In this document: piece by piece, positions 25,548 through 34,485 of the stretch
Position numbering within the stretch: position 1 is the stretch's first letter
How the letters are laid out: the number at the start of each line of letters is the position of its first letter
Program-made: the position numbers and the translations under genes
The notes under the pieces: generated by a model
Told to the model about the DNA's origin: nothing
Databases searched by the model: none
The model's input: the letters and a program-made list of their open reading frames with translations, nothing else
Source: Paraburkholderia acidisoli
GTDB lineage: Bacteria > Pseudomonadota > Gammaproteobacteria > Burkholderiales > Burkholderiaceae
Reading direction: 5' to 3'
Length of the DNA: 64,000 bases
Assembly: GCF_009789675.1 (NCBI RefSeq)
Contig: NZ_CP046914.1
Location: 496,001-560,000, forward strand

Positions 25548-26567
25548 ATGGACACGCTATTCAGCGATGCATTCGAACGCCTGCTCGCGGACGTGTGCGA
25601 GCCCGCCGCCGTCAGACGGATCGAAGCGGGCGGCGACTACACGGCGATGTGGCGCGCGCTCGACGAAGGCGGCTTCCCGAACCTGCTCGCGCCCGAAACG
25701 CACGCAGGCGCGGCACTCGCGCTGATCGACGCCGCGCCGCTCGTGGCGCTGTGCGGCCGCTACGCGCTGCCCTTGCCACTCGCCTATACGATGCTCGCGC
25801 GCGCGTGGCTCGCGCAAACGGACACCCCCGTGCCGCCCGGTTCGATCACGATCGCGAGTCACGCGCTCGCGCAAGACGAACGGGGCTGGCGCGTGCCGCA
25901 AGTGCCGTTCGGCATGACGAGCGACTGGGTGCTCGTTTCGCACGAGGGCGTGGGTTCGCTTTGGCCGATCGAAGCACAAAACCGCGCGCCGGACGGCATT
26001 CACGCGAGTCTCGATGCCACGCTCGCGTGGACCCACGTACCGAAGGAGCCGCTCGCCCTGCCCTCGCCTGGCGCCGACGACATGCGCGACGGCGGCGCGG
26101 CGCTCACGGCGATGATGATGACGGGCGCGCTCGAACGCATTCTCGACCTGAGCATCGCTTACGCGAACGACCGCACGCAGTTCGGCCGCCCGATCGGCAA
26201 ATTCCAGGCGATCCAGCAGCAGATCAGCGTGCTCGCCGAATGGACCTTTGCCGCGCGCATGGCCGCGAAACTCGCGTGCCCGCGCGACGGCTTCATGCCC
26301 ACGCGCCACGGCACGGCCATCGCCAAAAGCTACGCGAGCGAAGTGGCCGCGCCCGCCGCTGCCGCCGCGCATGCGGTGCACGGCGCGATCGGCATCACGG
26401 CCGAGCACAATCTGCAGCTCTACACGCGCCGCCTGCATGCGTGGCGGCGCGCGTTCGGCAGCGAGTCGGCGTGGCACGAACGGCTCGGGCAAGCGTGGCT
26501 CGACGGCGACGATTCCGCGCTCGATTTCATTCGCGCCGGTCACGACCCGGACGTCGTATCGGCCTAG
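25548..26567 (+). CDS. Acyl-CoA dehydrogenase-like second subunit, 339 aa
   Basis: Shorter and more divergent acyl-CoA dehydrogenase homologue. The N-terminal helical domain is reduced, the middle lacks the clear GSDLASVRT and WTT signatures of its neighbour, while the C-terminal part (NDRTQFGRPIGKFQAIQQQI, then HAVHGAIGITAEHNLQLYTRRLHAWRRAFG) is well kept. Such shortened partners occur in heteromeric dehydrogenases where only one subunit type carries the full active site. It lies 27 bases after the first subunit, same operon. Whether it has catalysis on its own is unclear. Confidence 0.87.
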   Translation: MDTLFSDAFERLLADVCEPAAVRRIEAGGDYTAMWRALDEGGFPNLLAPETHAGAALALIDAAPLVALCGRYALPLPLAYTMLARAWLAQTDTPVPPGSITIASHALAQDERGWRVPQVPFGMTSDWVLVSHEGVGSLWPIEAQNRAPDGIHASLDATLAWTHVPKEPLALPSPGADDMRDGGAALTAMMMTGALERILDLSIAYANDRTQFGRPIGKFQAIQQQISVLAEWTFAARMAAKLACPRDGFMPTRHGTAIAKSYASEVAAPAAAAAHAVHGAIGITAEHNLQLYTRRLHAWRRAFGSESAWHERLGQAWLDGDDSALDFIRAGHDPDVVSA

Positions 26568-26589
26568 ACCCCTTCAATCAGGATTCCCG

Positions 26590-27390
26590 ATGACCTTTCT
26601 CGAAGTCACCCGCGACGGCCCGCTCGTCACGCTCGCGATGAACGCACCCGAGGTCCGCAACGCCCTCACCGGCAACACGGCCGTGGCCGAATTCGTCGAG
26701 CAATGCGCGGCGATCGATCGCGACCTGAGCGTCAAATGCGTGATCGTCACGGGTTACGACGGCATGTTCAGCTCGGGCGGCAACATGAAGGACATGCGCC
26801 GCTATTTCGACGACACGCTCACGCAGGCGCAGATCGCCGCCGAGTACCGCAACGGCATCCAGCGGCTCACCAAGGCGCTTTATGGCCTCGACGTGCCCGT
26901 CATCGCGGCGGTCGGCGGCGCGGCCATCGGCGCGGGCTGCGACCTCGCCTGCATGTGCGACGTGCGTATTGCCGCGGAAAACGCCGCGTTCGCCGAGAGT
27001 TTCGTGAAGGTCGGTATCGTGCCCGGCGACGGCGGCGCGTGGCTGCTCACGCGCACCATCGGCCGCTCGAAAGCCGCCGAAATGGCCTTCACGGGCGAAA
27101 TGCTGTCCGCCGCTGAGGCGCTGCGTATCGGCCTTGTCTCGCGCGTGGTGCCCGCCGCGCAACTGATGGACGCGGCGCGTGAACTGGCCGCGAAAATCAC
27201 GGCGCAGCCGGGCGGCGTGCTGCGCATGACCAAGCGCCTGCTGCGCGAGAGTCAGATGAACAGCCTGGATTCGGTGCTGGAAACGTCGGCGGTGATGCAG
27301 GCGCTCGCGCACAAGTCGTGGGAGCATCGCGAGGCCGTGACCGCGTTCATCGACAAGCGCAAGCCGGATTTTTCGCAGCCGAAGGCATAG
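26590..27390 (+). CDS. Crotonase-family enoyl-CoA hydratase/isomerase, 266 aa
   Basis: Crotonase fold; the oxyanion-hole segments are SSGGNMKDM and GGAAIGAGCDLACMCDVRIA. The two hydratase glutamates are not both present: the first site reads Asp (GCDLA) and the second reads Phe in FAESFVKVGIVPGDGG, while an Asp follows in PGDGG. That pattern suggests an isomerase or another crotonase reaction rather than simple hydration. Last gene of the 19854-27390 operon; 22 bases after the dehydrogenase subunit. Convergent with the GMC gene. Confidence 0.88.
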   Translation: MTFLEVTRDGPLVTLAMNAPEVRNALTGNTAVAEFVEQCAAIDRDLSVKCVIVTGYDGMFSSGGNMKDMRRYFDDTLTQAQIAAEYRNGIQRLTKALYGLDVPVIAAVGGAAIGAGCDLACMCDVRIAAENAAFAESFVKVGIVPGDGGAWLLTRTIGRSKAAEMAFTGEMLSAAEALRIGLVSRVVPAAQLMDAARELAAKITAQPGGVLRMTKRLLRESQMNSLDSVLETSAVMQALAHKSWEHREAVTAFIDKRKPDFSQPKA

Positions 27391-27396
27391 CGATAA

Positions 27397-27436
27397 GGCA
27401 TGACGTGGCGATGGCGGTCGTCGTCATCGTCATGCC
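27397..27436. terminator. Possible terminator hairpin between convergent operons
   Basis: A perfect 9-bp inverted repeat, GGCATGACG / CGTCATGCC with a 22-nt loop, lies in the 107-base gap between the convergent crotonase and GMC genes. There is no T-run, so termination would need Rho or another mechanism. Confidence 0.4.
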
Positions 27437-27497
27437 GATTACGCCGCGACTCCGTGGCCGAGGAATCGGCGGCGGGCGCTCGCGAACCGAACGGTAA

Positions 27498-29141
27498 CTA
27501 GACGCGCAGCGCCGCGCCGCTCACGTTCTCAACGCCCGCCCCCGCGCGCACATCGTCACGCGGATTCAGGATGAAATCGGCACAGCGTTCGCCGATCATG
27601 ATCGCCGTGGCGTTGGTGTTGCCGCTCACGAGCGCCGGCATGACCGACGCATCGGCCACGCGCAAATGACTCATGCCGCGCACGCGCAACTGCGGATCGA
27701 CCACGGCCAGGGCGTCGCGTCCCATGCGGCAACTGCCGGCCGGATGAAACACCGTCTTCGAGATCGCGCGAATGTGATCTTCGATACGCGCGTCGCTGAG
27801 ATGTTCGTCCGCGCCCGGCAGCAATTCTTCCGCGATCACGGCGCGCAGCGCGGGCGCGCGCAGGATCTTGCGGCTGATCTTCACGCCGCGAATCATCGTG
27901 GCCATGTCGTATGGGTCGCTATAGAAACGCGGATCGAGCAACGCGGGCGCGAGCGGATCGTTCGACGCGAGCCGCACCGTGCCGCGCGACTTCGGCCGCA
28001 CCACGCACGGGCCGATCGTGATGCCGTGACCGTCCAGCGGTTTGCGGTCCACGTCGCCAACCAGCGTGGGCGTGGTGTGGATCTGAATGTCGGGACGGCC
28101 TGTGCCCGCCGTGTCGATGAACGCGCCGCTTTCGATCACGTTCGAACTCAACAGTCCCGAGCGCGTGAACGCGTAACGCAGGCCGTGCATCAATGCGCGC
28201 CAACCCTTGTCGTGCCCGAGCACGCTGTGCGCGTGACGCGCGCGGCCGTAAATGGGCGCGGTCAGGTGATCCTGGAAGTTCTCCCCCACGCCCGGCAGAT
28301 CGTGCACCACGGGAATGTCGAACTCACGCAGGTGCGCCGCCGGACCCACGCCCGAGAGCATCAGCAGCTTCGGGCTCGCCGCGCCGCCCGCGCACACGAT
28401 CACTTCGCCGCCGCACGCAATGCGTTCCGTTTCGCCGCTCGCGTGACGCACCAGCACGCCCGTCGCGCGACGCTCTTCGCTCGTGATCTTGAGCACGTCG
28501 GCGCCGGTGACGAGACGCAAGCGCGCATCGTGCTTCACGAGCTTGAGGTAGGTGGCCGCGCTGCTGCCGCGCCGCCCGTCGAAGGTGGTGGTCTGGAACA
28601 GGCCCGCGCCTTCCTGCCGGGCGCCGTTGAAGTCGTCGGTGAACGGCACGCCCGCCTGCTGCGACGCCTCGACGAACGCGCGCGTGAACGGATGCACGTG
28701 ACGCGCGTCGTTGACCTTCAGCGGTCCCGCCGTGCCGTGCAGCGGCCCCGCGAGCCGCGCGTTGCCTTCGCTCTTCACGAAGAACGGCAATACGTCGCGC
28801 CACGCCCAGCCGTGCGCGCCGAGCGCCTGCCAGTCGTCGAAATCTTCGTGCTGGCCGCGAATATAGATCATCGCGTTCACGGAGCTGCCGCCGCCGAGCG
28901 TGCGCCCTTGCGGGATATACATCGTGCGGCCGTTCGCGTTGGGCTGCGGCTGCGTCTGGTACATCCACATGCGATGCGTGCCGTGCACCTTGAAGAAGGT
29001 CGCGGGAATGTGGATGAACGGATGATTGTCGGGCGGACCCGACTCGATCAGCGCGACGCGCTTGCCCGCCTGCACCAGCCGCGCGGTGATCGCGCAGCCG
29101 GCCGAGCCGGCGCCCACGATGACATAGTCGAAAGCTTCCAT
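27498..29141 (-). CDS. GMC oxidoreductase, choline/alcohol dehydrogenase-like, 547 aa
   Basis: FAD-dependent alcohol oxidoreductase. VGAGSAGCAITARL near residue 8 is the FAD motif, GRTLGGGSSVNAMIYIRG is GMC signature 1, the active-site His lies in VFHPAGSCRMG, and ALVSGNTNATAIMIGERCAD closes the FAD fold. There is no signal peptide, so it is cytoplasmic or peripheral. Homologues oxidise choline or aliphatic and aromatic alcohols to aldehydes. In its operon it is followed (in map terms preceded) by an aldehyde dehydrogenase, so an alcohol-to-aldehyde-to-acid route is likely. Last gene of a five-gene minus-strand run. Confidence 0.92.
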   Translation of the reverse strand: MEAFDYVIVGAGSAGCAITARLVQAGKRVALIESGPPDNHPFIHIPATFFKVHGTHRMWMYQTQPQPNANGRTMYIPQGRTLGGGSSVNAMIYIRGQHEDFDDWQALGAHGWAWRDVLPFFVKSEGNARLAGPLHGTAGPLKVNDARHVHPFTRAFVEASQQAGVPFTDDFNGARQEGAGLFQTTTFDGRRGSSAATYLKLVKHDARLRLVTGADVLKITSEERRATGVLVRHASGETERIACGGEVIVCAGGAASPKLLMLSGVGPAAHLREFDIPVVHDLPGVGENFQDHLTAPIYGRARHAHSVLGHDKGWRALMHGLRYAFTRSGLLSSNVIESGAFIDTAGTGRPDIQIHTTPTLVGDVDRKPLDGHGITIGPCVVRPKSRGTVRLASNDPLAPALLDPRFYSDPYDMATMIRGVKISRKILRAPALRAVIAEELLPGADEHLSDARIEDHIRAISKTVFHPAGSCRMGRDALAVVDPQLRVRGMSHLRVADASVMPALVSGNTNATAIMIGERCADFILNPRDDVRAGAGVENVSGAALRV

Positions 29142-29169
29142 GGCGTGTACGTAGTTCGGTTGAAACGAT

Positions 29170-30462
29170 TCAGGCAGTCCGGCGCAGCGGCGCTTCGTCG
29201 GACCGGATGCGCAGCGCCAGCGCGGCGGCGATCAACGCGCTCGCGCCGATAATCAGCAGCCCTAACCCATAGCTGCCGGTATGCTGCTTCACGTAGCCCA
29301 TCAGATACGGCGCGCCGAAGCCCGCGAGACTGCCGATGGTGTTGATCATCGCAATGCCCGCCGCCGCGCCCGTGCCCTTGAGGAACGTGGGCGGCAGCGA
29401 CCAGAACGGCGAGAGCGAGGCGAACGTGCCGCACGCCGCGAGACCGAGCCCGATCATCTTGACCGTGACCGTGTCCACTTCGGCGGCGATCACGAAGCCG
29501 ACCACGGCCACGAGCAGCGGCAGGATCAGATGCAGCTTGCGCTCGCCCGCGCGGTCCGATTTGCGGCCCCATGCGATCGTCGCGATGGCGGCCGCGAGAA
29601 ACGGCAGCGCCGTGATGAGGCCGGTCTGCATCTTCGTGAAGCCGAAGTCGGACACGATCAGCGGCATGAAAAACACGCAGCCGTAGCTGCATGCGATCAG
29701 CGCGACGTTGATGAGGCTCAGCAGCCACACGCGCGGATGCGCGAACGCGGCCATGATCTCGCCCCGCCCGTGCGACTGCCCGTGCGCCTCCACATGCTCC
29801 ACGTCGCGCGCGATGCGGTTCATCAGCCACTTGCGCTCCGGCTCGCTCAGCCAGTTCGCCTTCGCGGGCGTGTCGGTGAGAAAGAAGAAACAGAAGAACG
29901 AGAACAGCACGGCGGGCGCGGCTTCGAGAACGAACACCCACTGCCAGCCCGACAGACCCGCCATGCCGTCCATGTAGAGGATCGACGCGGAAAGCGGTGC
30001 GCCAATCACGATCGACAGCGGAATCACGACGAGAAACCAGCCGAACGCGCGCGCACGATACGTGGACGGAAACCAGAACGAGATATAGAAAATCAGCCCC
30101 GGAAACAGCCCCGCTTCGGCAATGCCGAGCAGAATGCGCAGCACGAACAGCGACTTCGGCCCGACCGCGAACGCCATTGCGCCCGAGAGCAGTCCCCACG
30201 TGAGCATGATGCGCGAGATCCACAAACGCGCGCCGAGTTTGGCGAGAAAGATGTTCGATGGAATCTCGCAGATCACGTAGCCGAGAAAGAAAATGCCCGC
30301 GGCGAAGCCATAATCCGCGGGCGAAAGGCCGAGTTCGCGATTCATGGCAATGGCGGCCACCGCGAGATTGCTGCGGTCGATATACGAAATCAGGTAACAC
30401 ACGATCAGAACGGGCATCAGCCGATACATCACCCGTTTCATGACCTGCTGTTCGAGGTCCAT
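29170..30462 (-). CDS. MFS transporter, anion:cation symporter (ACS) family, 430 aa
   Basis: Twelve-helix uptake carrier. CYLISYIDRSNLAVAAIAM in helix 1 and FFLGYVICEIPSNIFLAKLGAR are ACS family signatures (phthalate, tartrate and glucarate permeases). The FLTDTP-KANWL cytoplasmic loop in the middle is also typical. It lies between the aldehyde dehydrogenase and GMC genes and likely imports their substrate or an organic anion. Start at 30462 with GGAG upstream. Paralogous to the ACS carrier at 38268. Confidence 0.92.
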   Translation of the reverse strand: MDLEQQVMKRVMYRLMPVLIVCYLISYIDRSNLAVAAIAMNRELGLSPADYGFAAGIFFLGYVICEIPSNIFLAKLGARLWISRIMLTWGLLSGAMAFAVGPKSLFVLRILLGIAEAGLFPGLIFYISFWFPSTYRARAFGWFLVVIPLSIVIGAPLSASILYMDGMAGLSGWQWVFVLEAAPAVLFSFFCFFFLTDTPAKANWLSEPERKWLMNRIARDVEHVEAHGQSHGRGEIMAAFAHPRVWLLSLINVALIACSYGCVFFMPLIVSDFGFTKMQTGLITALPFLAAAIATIAWGRKSDRAGERKLHLILPLLVAVVGFVIAAEVDTVTVKMIGLGLAACGTFASLSPFWSLPPTFLKGTGAAAGIAMINTIGSLAGFGAPYLMGYVKQHTGSYGLGLLIIGASALIAAALALRIRSDEAPLRRTA

Positions 30463-30558
30463 GCTGTGTCTCCGGTTTATGGTTTTTTTTTGCGCGCTAC
30501 ATCGTGATGACGCGGCGCTTTCCGCGCCGCGTGGGTTCGGGTCGATCCGCCAGGATCG

Positions 30559-31992
30559 TCAGATGTCGAGTTGCGACACGTATTTGAGGTTCAGATACGG
30601 GTCGATGGCCTCGGCGCCGCCTTCGCTGCCGTAGCCGCTGTCCTTCACGCCGCCGAACGGCACTTCGGGGAACGCAATGGCGATCTGGTTGATCGTGAGC
30701 ATGCCCGTTTCGACTTCGGCCGCAATGCGATGCGCCTGCTTCGCCGAGCGCGTGTACGCGAACGCGCACAGACCGTACGGCAGGCGGTTGGCTTCGTCGA
30801 TCATCTCGTCGAGCGTGTCGAACGCATTGACCACGGCCACGGGCCCGAACGGTTCCTCCGACATGATGCGGGCGCGCTGCGGCACGTCCGTCAGCACGGT
30901 CGGCTCGAAGAAATAACCGCGTTCGCCAATGCGCTTGCCGCCCAGCCGCAGCGTGCCGCCGTTCGAGAGCGCGTCGTCCACGAGGCTTTGCATCGCGCGC
31001 AGGCGGCGCGCGTTCGCGAGCGGCCCCATCGTCACGCCTTCGCTCAGACCGTCGCCCACGCGCACCTTCGACATGGCCGCCACGAGCTTTTCCACGAACG
31101 GCGCGAACACCGCGCGCTGCACGAGAAAACGCGTGGGCGAGGTACACACCTGGCCCGCGTTGCGCAGCTTGAATGCGCCGAGTTGCGCGGCGGCCGTGTC
31201 GAGATCGGCGTCGTCGCACACGAGCACCGGGCCGTGGCCGCCGAGTTCCATCGTCGCTTTCTTCATGTGCGCGCCCGCGAGTTGCGCGAGATGCTTGCCC
31301 ACCGGCGTCGAGCCCGTGAACGAAATCTTGCGGATGGCGGGATGCGGCACGAGGTAGCCGGAGATGTCGGCGGGCACGCCATAGACGAGATTGATCACGC
31401 CGCGCGGCACGCCCGCGTCGGCGAATGCGCGGATCAGCGCGGCGGGCGCGGCCGGTGTTTCCTCGGGCGCCTTCACGATGATCGAGCAGCCCGCCGCGAG
31501 CGCCGCCGAGAGCTTGCGCACGACCTGGTTGATCGGGAAATTCCACGGCGAAAACGCCGCCACGGGACCGACCGGTTCCTTGATGACGAGTTGATACGAG
31601 CCGGGAATGCGCGAGGGAATCATGCGCCCGTAAGCGCGGCGGCCTTCGTCGGCGAACCAGTCGATCAGGTCGGCCGCCGACATCGCTTCGCCCTTCGCCT
31701 CGGCGAGCGGCTTGCCCTGTTCGAGCGTCATCGTGCGCGCGATCGCGTCGGCGCGTTCGCGCAGCAGGTTCGCGGCGCGCCGCATGAGGTTCGCGCGCTC
31801 GTAGGCATTCATGCGCTTCCACGTCTCGAAGCCCGCTTGCGCGGCGGCCACGGCCGCGTCGAGGTCGGCGGTCTCCGCCTGCGCGACCTTGCCGATCACG
31901 GCTTCGGTCGCGGGATTGATCACGTCGAGGGTGCGCGCCGCGGCGCCCGCCTTCCATTCGCCGTCGATATACAACTGGACGTCTTCGTACAT
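30559..31992 (-). CDS. NAD(P)-dependent aldehyde dehydrogenase (succinate-semialdehyde dehydrogenase-like), 477 aa
   Basis: Oxidises an aldehyde to its acid. FSPWNFP gives the catalytic Asn151, KAPEETP gives Lys174 for cofactor binding, FTGSTPVG is the NAD loop, ELGGHGP holds Glu249 and [10 protein letters not shown] holds the nucleophile Cys283; the length is normal. Sequence style ([36 protein letters not shown]) is that of the succinate-semialdehyde dehydrogenase subfamily, which acts on several short-chain semialdehydes. The upstream GMC-type alcohol oxidoreductase in the same operon is the probable source of the aldehyde. Confidence 0.93.
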   Translation of the reverse strand: MYEDVQLYIDGEWKAGAAARTLDVINPATEAVIGKVAQAETADLDAAVAAAQAGFETWKRMNAYERANLMRRAANLLRERADAIARTMTLEQGKPLAEAKGEAMSAADLIDWFADEGRRAYGRMIPSRIPGSYQLVIKEPVGPVAAFSPWNFPINQVVRKLSAALAAGCSIIVKAPEETPAAPAALIRAFADAGVPRGVINLVYGVPADISGYLVPHPAIRKISFTGSTPVGKHLAQLAGAHMKKATMELGGHGPVLVCDDADLDTAAAQLGAFKLRNAGQVCTSPTRFLVQRAVFAPFVEKLVAAMSKVRVGDGLSEGVTMGPLANARRLRAMQSLVDDALSNGGTLRLGGKRIGERGYFFEPTVLTDVPQRARIMSEEPFGPVAVVNAFDTLDEMIDEANRLPYGLCAFAYTRSAKQAHRIAAEVETGMLTINQIAIAFPEVPFGGVKDSGYGSEGGAEAIDPYLNLKYVSQLDI

Positions 31993-32016
31993 GAACTGCT
32001 TCTCCTGATGTTTGAG

Positions 32017-32403
32017 CTAGGACGCAATGGGGGAAACAGCGAACACGGCGCTGGCCGTCGCAACGACTTCGTCGTTCGCGTTGCGCGCCTCGGCCTCGCA
32101 GAACGCGAGCGTGCGGCCGCTGCGGCGCACGTGCGCATGCACGGCGATGCGGCCGCGCGCGGGCTTCAGATAGTTCACGGTGAGACTCGCGGTGCCGAGG
32201 TTGTCCACGCGGCCGTTGCTGCGCGTGGCGAGTCCCATCGACGTATCGAGCAGCGTGGCGAGCAGGCCGCCGTGCGCGTTGCCGTGGCGATTCGAATGGC
32301 GCGCCTGCACGTCGCACGCGAGCGTCGCCCAGCCGTCGCCGTGGTCCACGAGTTCGAAGCCCTGGTCGAGGCAGAACTCCGATTCGATCGCGAGCGTGCT
32401 CAT
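32017..32403 (-). CDS. PaaI-type hotdog thioesterase, 128 aa
   Basis: Single hotdog-fold acyl-CoA thioesterase. RHGNAHGGLLATLLDTSMGLA holds the HGG motif (44-46) and the catalytic acid Asp53, as in PaaI. It hydrolyses CoA thioesters, perhaps freeing CoA from dead-end intermediates. The ATG overlaps the stop of the upstream lyase gene (ATGA overlap at 32400-32403), so the two are translationally coupled. The start is fixed by this overlap; the same frame runs open far upstream but only as an antisense-like reading inside the lyase gene. Confidence 0.9.
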   Translation of the reverse strand: MSTLAIESEFCLDQGFELVDHGDGWATLACDVQARHSNRHGNAHGGLLATLLDTSMGLATRSNGRVDNLGTASLTVNYLKPARGRIAVHAHVRRSGRTLAFCEAEARNANDEVVATASAVFAVSPIAS

Positions 32404-33368
32404 GCGGCGCTCGCCGCGTGCTGCGCGGCGGGGGAGCCGCTCCTCGCGGCGAGCAGCGGATTCAGGCCGGTACGCGCCACGCGGCTCGCGAGCGTGCGCC
32501 CGAGCGCTTCCTCGCACGCCGCTGAGGCGTCCATCATCGCCGCGAGGTCGATGCCCGTCTCCACGCCCATGGTTTCGAGCACGTTTACGAAGTCTTCCGT
32601 GCACACGTTGCCGGTCACGCCGCCGCCGTATTTCACCTTGGCCGGGTGCCCGCCCACGCCGCCGAACGCCACGTCGAAATGGCGCACGCCCGCTTCCAGC
32701 GCGGCCAGATAGTTGACGATGCCGGTGCCGCGCGTGTCGTGGAAATGCGCGATGGCGTCGACTTCGGGGCACGCCTCCCGCATCGCGCGGAACAGCTGCT
32801 GCGTGGCCGCTTGCGTCGCCACGCCGATGGTGTCGCCGAGTGTCACGTGGCGCACGCCGAGCGCGGCGAAGCGTTCGACGTCGGCGAGCACGCTGGTGGT
32901 GTCGATCGCGCCTTCGAACGGGCAGCCGAACGCCACGGAGATCGTGCCGATCAGGCGAAAGCGCCCTTGCGCCGCGGCGGCCATCGCTTCGATGCGCTGC
33001 CATTGAGCGGCGCGCGATTGCTTGAGGTTGCGCTGCGAATGCGACTCGCTCGCCGAGACCAGCAGGCTGATCTCGTTCGCGCCGCAGCCCGCCTCGAGAT
33101 CGGCGAGCGCGCGCTCGACCGCGCGCACGTTCGCGCAGGTCGCCTTGTAGTAGACGCCGTCCACGCGCGGCAGCGCCTGCAGGACCTCGGTGGCGTCGGC
33201 GAATTGCGGCACGACGGCGGGGTTCGAATACGACGTGGCCTCCACCCGCGCGAACCCGGCGCGCGCGAAGCGATCGATCAATGCGACCTTCGTGCCGGTG
33301 GCGATGAAATCGGTCTCGTGCTGAAGCCCGTCGCGGGCGAAGCATTCACAGAGGGTCAGGTCGGACAT
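32400..33368 (-). CDS. HMG-CoA lyase-like DRE-TIM metallolyase, 322 aa
   Basis: TIM-barrel lyase related to hydroxymethylglutaryl-CoA lyase. The N-terminal CFARDGLQHE carries the conserved Arg12-Asp13, EATSY follows, and HFHDTRG (His208, His210) are metal ligands. The loop normally reading GGCPYA in HMG-CoA lyase reads GGHPAK here (His241), so the active-site Cys is replaced; NVCTED follows. It may therefore cleave a related 3-hydroxy-3-methyl-acyl-CoA rather than HMG-CoA. First gene of the minus-strand operon; start at 33368, the extension to 33419 is rejected. Confidence 0.88.
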   Translation of the reverse strand: MSDLTLCECFARDGLQHETDFIATGTKVALIDRFARAGFARVEATSYSNPAVVPQFADATEVLQALPRVDGVYYKATCANVRAVERALADLEAGCGANEISLLVSASESHSQRNLKQSRAAQWQRIEAMAAAAQGRFRLIGTISVAFGCPFEGAIDTTSVLADVERFAALGVRHVTLGDTIGVATQAATQQLFRAMREACPEVDAIAHFHDTRGTGIVNYLAALEAGVRHFDVAFGGVGGHPAKVKYGGGVTGNVCTEDFVNVLETMGVETGIDLAAMMDASAACEEALGRTLASRVARTGLNPLLAARSGSPAAQHAASAA

Positions 33369-33714
33369 GATGCGCGGCGTTTCTCGAAGATAGGGTGAGC
33401 GTCGACCGAATGAAAACATCGTTGTGATGCACTGTCAACTATTTATCGACGAGTCGCGCGAGCGATGCCGAGTTTGGCGTGCGCGCGGGGAAAAACCCGA
33501 AACCTCCCGTCAATCCGCGAATAAAGGCGTAAATATCATCGCTTTAGCGACACTTGCATGACCGGCATTCACGCTGTGAGATGCGGGTTAACACCGAGCC
33601 GAAACGTTTGTGGATAGTGCACATTTGTTTGACTTCATCACGTATCGTGCTTTAACCTGTGGTCGTCGTGCCGGGCTGTCCGGCGCCCTTCTTTATCGCC
33701 TCACTGAAACGCTC
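33369..33714. promoter_or_regulatory. Divergent promoter region of the two catabolic operons
   Basis: The 346-base gap between the divergent lyase and crotonase genes. On the plus strand TTGACT (33629-33634) with TTTAAC (33651-33656) gives a fair promoter. On the minus strand a TTGACA (reverse complement of 33434-33439) may serve the lyase operon. AT-rich compared with its flanks. No gene is seen in it. Confidence 0.45.
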
Positions 33715-34479
33715 ATGACTTCTTCCGACTGCCTGCTCATCGAAGACCGCGCCGCCGTGCGCGTGCTCACGATGAATCGTCCCGACAAGCGCAACGCGCT
33801 CAACAACGCCCTCACGCAGGCGCTGCTCGACGCCTTGCACGCGGCCGACCGCGATCCCGCCATCAAGGCCATCGTGCTCGCGGGCGCGGGCCAGGCGTTT
33901 TGCGCGGGCGCCGACATCAAGGAGTTCGGCGGCTTCGTGAACAACGGCAGCAACGCCAGCGCCGCGCAGGCCGCGCTCGAGCGCGCCCATCTCACGACCA
34001 ACCTGCATCGCGTGTTCTCGCAGATCGGCAAGCCCGTGATCGGCGCGGCGCAGAGTTATGCAATGGGCGGCGGCGCGGGTCTCGCGCTGGCCTGCGACAT
34101 GCTGGTCGCGGGCGAAAGCCTCAAGCTCGGCTACCCGGAGTTGAAGCACGGCATCGTCGCGGCCATCGTGATGGCGAATCTGGTGCGCCAGGTGGGCCGC
34201 AAGACGGCGTTCGAACTCGTGTCGATGGGCGAGTCCGTCGACGCGCCGCGCGCGCTCGCGCTCGGCATCGTCAATCGCGTGGCGCCCGACGCGGCGCTCG
34301 TGGAGACCGCCGTGGGCATTGCCGAGCGGCTCGCGAGCTTCGACGCGCCCGCCATGGCGGCAACCAAGCGCCTGTTCCACCGCGTGGCCGACCTGCCGCT
34401 GCAACCGGCGCTCGACGCCTCCCTCGACACCAACATGATGATGCGCAGCTTCCGCCAGGACCGCGCGAACGACCGGTAA
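33715..34479 (+). CDS. Crotonase-family enoyl-CoA hydratase/isomerase, 254 aa
   Basis: Crotonase fold: NRPDKRNALNNAL, FCAGADIKEF (oxyanion hole) and AMGGGAGLALACDM. The first hydratase Glu is replaced (GAGLA instead of GCELA), but the second is present in GYPELKHGI, so a delta-isomerase or one-base hydratase reaction is plausible. The start at 33715 follows a GAAACGC stretch; no strong ribosome-binding site helps, and the frame is open to 33610. First gene of the plus-strand operon 33715-39611; 6 bases to the CoA-transferase. Confidence 0.9.
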   Translation: MTSSDCLLIEDRAAVRVLTMNRPDKRNALNNALTQALLDALHAADRDPAIKAIVLAGAGQAFCAGADIKEFGGFVNNGSNASAAQAALERAHLTTNLHRVFSQIGKPVIGAAQSYAMGGGAGLALACDMLVAGESLKLGYPELKHGIVAAIVMANLVRQVGRKTAFELVSMGESVDAPRALALGIVNRVAPDAALVETAVGIAERLASFDAPAMAATKRLFHRVADLPLQPALDASLDTNMMMRSFRQDRANDR

Positions 34480-34485
34480 GCCGCG

